From Microbacterium sp. NC79 (lineage in GTDB: Bacteria; Actinomycetota; Actinomycetes; Actinomycetales; Microbacteriaceae): DNA of 64,000 nt. The notes under the pieces are model-generated. The model did no database searches and was not told the DNA's origin. It worked only from the letters and a program-made list of their open reading frames with translations. The stretch is from contig NZ_JAHQYI010000001.1 of assembly GCF_019061125.1 (NCBI RefSeq), forward strand, positions 868,001-932,000, read 5' to 3'. Below are positions 62,673-64,000 of this stretch, one piece after another (within the stretch, counting starts at the first letter, position 1; each line of letters opens with the position of its first letter). The translations under genes were made by a program, and so were the position numbers.

Positions 62673-62782
62673 TCTCCTCGGCATCACCGTCATGCTCGCG
62701 CAAGATATTCGCGTCTAACGTCGGGACGGAACCACGACAGCGGGCACAGGCTGCATGCATTGTGAAGACGTACAGTTGAAGG

Positions 62783-63346
62783 GTGTCCCGTCATTCTGCA
62801 GCCAGCTCACCCGTACCCGTCGAACTTTCTCCCGAGCGCCGGCTGGCCGCCGCCGTTGAGCGCTATGGACAGCGCGATGTGGTGACGCTCGCGCTGTCGC
62901 TACTCGCTGGTAACCATGAGAGCGAAGAGTTCTTGCTCTACGTTGGCGGTGCGCATGCGCAGGGCATTCTTGACGGTGCCCCGGTGCTGTACTGGCCCGA
63001 ACTCTGGGGTGCTCGCGCCCTGCTGCACGTCTGGGACGACTCGGTTATTGATGACAGCGCTCGGGCGTTGATGATCGGTGCGCTCAGCAACTCGGCGTGG
63101 CGCGTGCGCGAGATGGCCGCGCGTCTTGTCGCGGCTCGTAACCTTGCGGCCACCACCAAGCTTGTGGCGCTGCTCGGCGACGAGGTTCCACGTGTGCGGG
63201 CCGCCGCCGCCACCGCACTCAGCACCCTAGGTTCCGCTGACCACATCGACGCCCTGCGCGCACTTCTCAAAGACCCCGAAATCGAGGTGCGCCGCGCGAC
63301 GCAGCGCAGTCTGGATGCACTGCGCAAGCGCACCGCGAAGAACTGA
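62783..63346 (+). CDS. HEAT-repeat protein
   Basis: 187 residues. The C-terminal half contains HEAT/PBS-lyase-type helical repeats: SNSAWRVREMAARLVAARNL, GDEVPRVRAAAATALSTLGS and KDPEIEVRRATQRSLDALRK. The N-terminal half is helical without a known domain. It is probably a protein-interaction scaffold. The GTG has TACAGT ending 6 bases upstream (leaderless), with GAAGG in the gap. Confidence 0.85.
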   Translation: MSRHSAASSPVPVELSPERRLAAAVERYGQRDVVTLALSLLAGNHESEEFLLYVGGAHAQGILDGAPVLYWPELWGARALLHVWDDSVIDDSARALMIGALSNSAWRVREMAARLVAARNLAATTKLVALLGDEVPRVRAAAATALSTLGSADHIDALRALLKDPEIEVRRATQRSLDALRKRTAKN

Positions 63347-63350
63347 CCAG

Positions 63351-63794
63351 CTAATCGTGGGCTGAGGGGCGTCGCCGCTGAGCCTTCGTCTCGCCGCGCT
63401 GATGCTTTTCGGCCAGCCGTCGACGACGGGAACCATGAGTTGGCCGTGTCGCACGGCGTGAAACTTCGGGAACCAGCGCTTCGCGAAGGGAGTCTGCCAG
63501 ACGTGTGCGGGCGGCGACGCGGTTTTGGCGCTGCGAGCGATGCTCTTCAGCGCTGATCGTGAGCACCGTGCCCGACAGCCGCGGCTGCAGCTGGCGTAAC
63601 ACCCGAGCACGCTGCGTCTCATCCAACGCTGTCGTGGTTCCGATGTCGAAGCTCAGCTGCACCCGAGAGTCGGTGGTGTTCACGCCCTGACCGCCGGGCC
63701 CGGAAGATCGCGAAAAGCGCTCATCCAGCTCGTGCGCGGCAATCGTGAGACCGCGCGGCGCACCGGGGCCGGGAAGTACTCGCAGATCATCCAC
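63351..63794 (-). CDS. arfB: Alternative ribosome-rescue factor ArfB (GGQ hydrolase)
   Basis: 147 residues. The GGQ loop is at residues 34-36 (RFSRSSGPGGQGVNTTDSRV), which hydrolyses the peptidyl-tRNA on stalled ribosomes. The basic C-terminal tail (HGSRRRRLAEKHQRGETKAQ and RRRPS) that enters the empty mRNA channel is present. The GTG at 63794 is supported by GAGAAT ending 6 bases upstream; longer frames are unsupported. It is convergent with the HEAT gene, with only 4 bases between stops. Confidence 0.93.
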   Translation of the reverse strand: MDDLRVLPGPGAPRGLTIAAHELDERFSRSSGPGGQGVNTTDSRVQLSFDIGTTTALDETQRARVLRQLQPRLSGTVLTISAEEHRSQRQNRVAARTRLADSLREALVPEVSRRATRPTHGSRRRRLAEKHQRGETKAQRRRPSAHD

Positions 63795-63848
63795 CCGTCT
63801 ATTCTCACGTAGTCCGGCTGGCGGCGCGCTCGATGGCAGGATTGAATG

Positions 63849-64000
63849 ATGACCGCAACACTCGTCGCCCGGGGTATCGCCGGTGGCCATGGCCACCGCA
63901 CGCTATTTACTGATCTCGATCTCACCGTCTCGCCGGGCGATGTTGTGGGAGTCGTCGGCGTGAACGGCGCAGGAAAATCAACGCTATTGCGCCTGCTTGC
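63849..64000 (+). CDS. ABC-F-type ATPase, N-terminal part (cut by window edge)
   Basis: 50 codons are visible. TLVARGIAGGHGHRTLFTDL is followed by SPGDVVGVVGVNGAGKSTLL, a complete Walker A with the GVNGAGKST form typical of ABC-F and UvrA-like ATPases. The ATG at 63849 has CAGGAT ending 6 bases upstream; an ATG directly before it (63846) is also in frame. ABC-F assignment is tentative because the second ATPase domain is outside the window. It diverges from arfB. Confidence 0.75.
   Translation, partial: MTATLVARGIAGGHGHRTLFTDLDLTVSPGDVVGVVGVNGAGKSTLLRLL

Overview
The window is dense, high-GC DNA with many GTG starts, and its gene families (DUF501, DUF4307, DUF4245, DUF6264, an L25/CTC-type RplY with an acidic tail, FtsB-DUF501-S8-peptidase order, amino acid deaminase/lactone oxidase pair) point to an actinobacterium of the family Microbacteriaceae, probably Microbacterium or a close relative. 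This placement is an inference from gene families and layout. No 16S rRNA gene is present. Almost everything up to about 55.3 kb reads as ordinary chromosomal core.

Layout. 0-6.7 kb: the end of a two-component system (kinase cut by the window edge), an FAD oxidase, gnd, a 40-residue membrane protein too short for routine ORF calling, rplY-pth, and a Pro/Gln-rich membrane protein. 6.7-14.2 kb: mfd, a hexapeptide-repeat protein, nhaA, mazG and hisS. 14.2-18 kb: a G-rich convergent intergenic region, a DUF4442 protein, and a GntR(YtrA) regulator driving two tandem DUF1648 membrane proteins. 18-24 kb: eno, ftsB-like, DUF501, a mycosin-like subtilase, NDH-2, a tRNA with a UAA anticodon, and a rhomboid protease. 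24-34 kb: lipoprotein, PLP deaminase plus lactone oxidase, lemA, an AlkX/YcaQ-like protein, an AI-2E-type permease with ilvA, greA, DUF4307 and hemolysin III. 34-48 kb: uppS, a PLP class V enzyme, PIN-PhoH, a second two-component system, the xseA-xseB-DUF4245-carbonic anhydrase-fumC operon, ispH, fbaA and glpX. 48.4-54 kb: an AbiEi/DUF559 protein, an M20 amidohydrolase, rmuC, a DEDD exonuclease and a methyltransferase. 54.2-63.9 kb: ychF, then a mosaic accessory segment, then MFS, HEAT, arfB and the start of an ABC-F gene.

The most unusual part is 55.2-58.6 kb. The 3' end of ychF is repeated four more times downstream, always in the same orientation. The gene-carrying intervals hold one gene each: an MFS transporter, a small membrane protein and a TPR protein; one short interval is empty. 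This looks like a serial insertion array that uses the ychF tail as an attachment site.

A second theme runs through the whole window. Many genes have no Shine-Dalgarno sequence. Instead they have a TANNNT-type -10 box ending exactly 6 bases before the start codon, as expected for leaderless mRNAs. I used this spacing to choose several starts.

Metabolically the window carries central carbon enzymes (gnd, eno, fbaA, glpX, fumC), respiration (NDH-2), isoprenoid and cell-wall lipid carrier synthesis (ispH, uppS), translation and ribosome rescue (rplY, pth, hisS, ychF, arfB, ABC-F), and DNA repair (mfd, xseAB, rmuC, AlkX-like).
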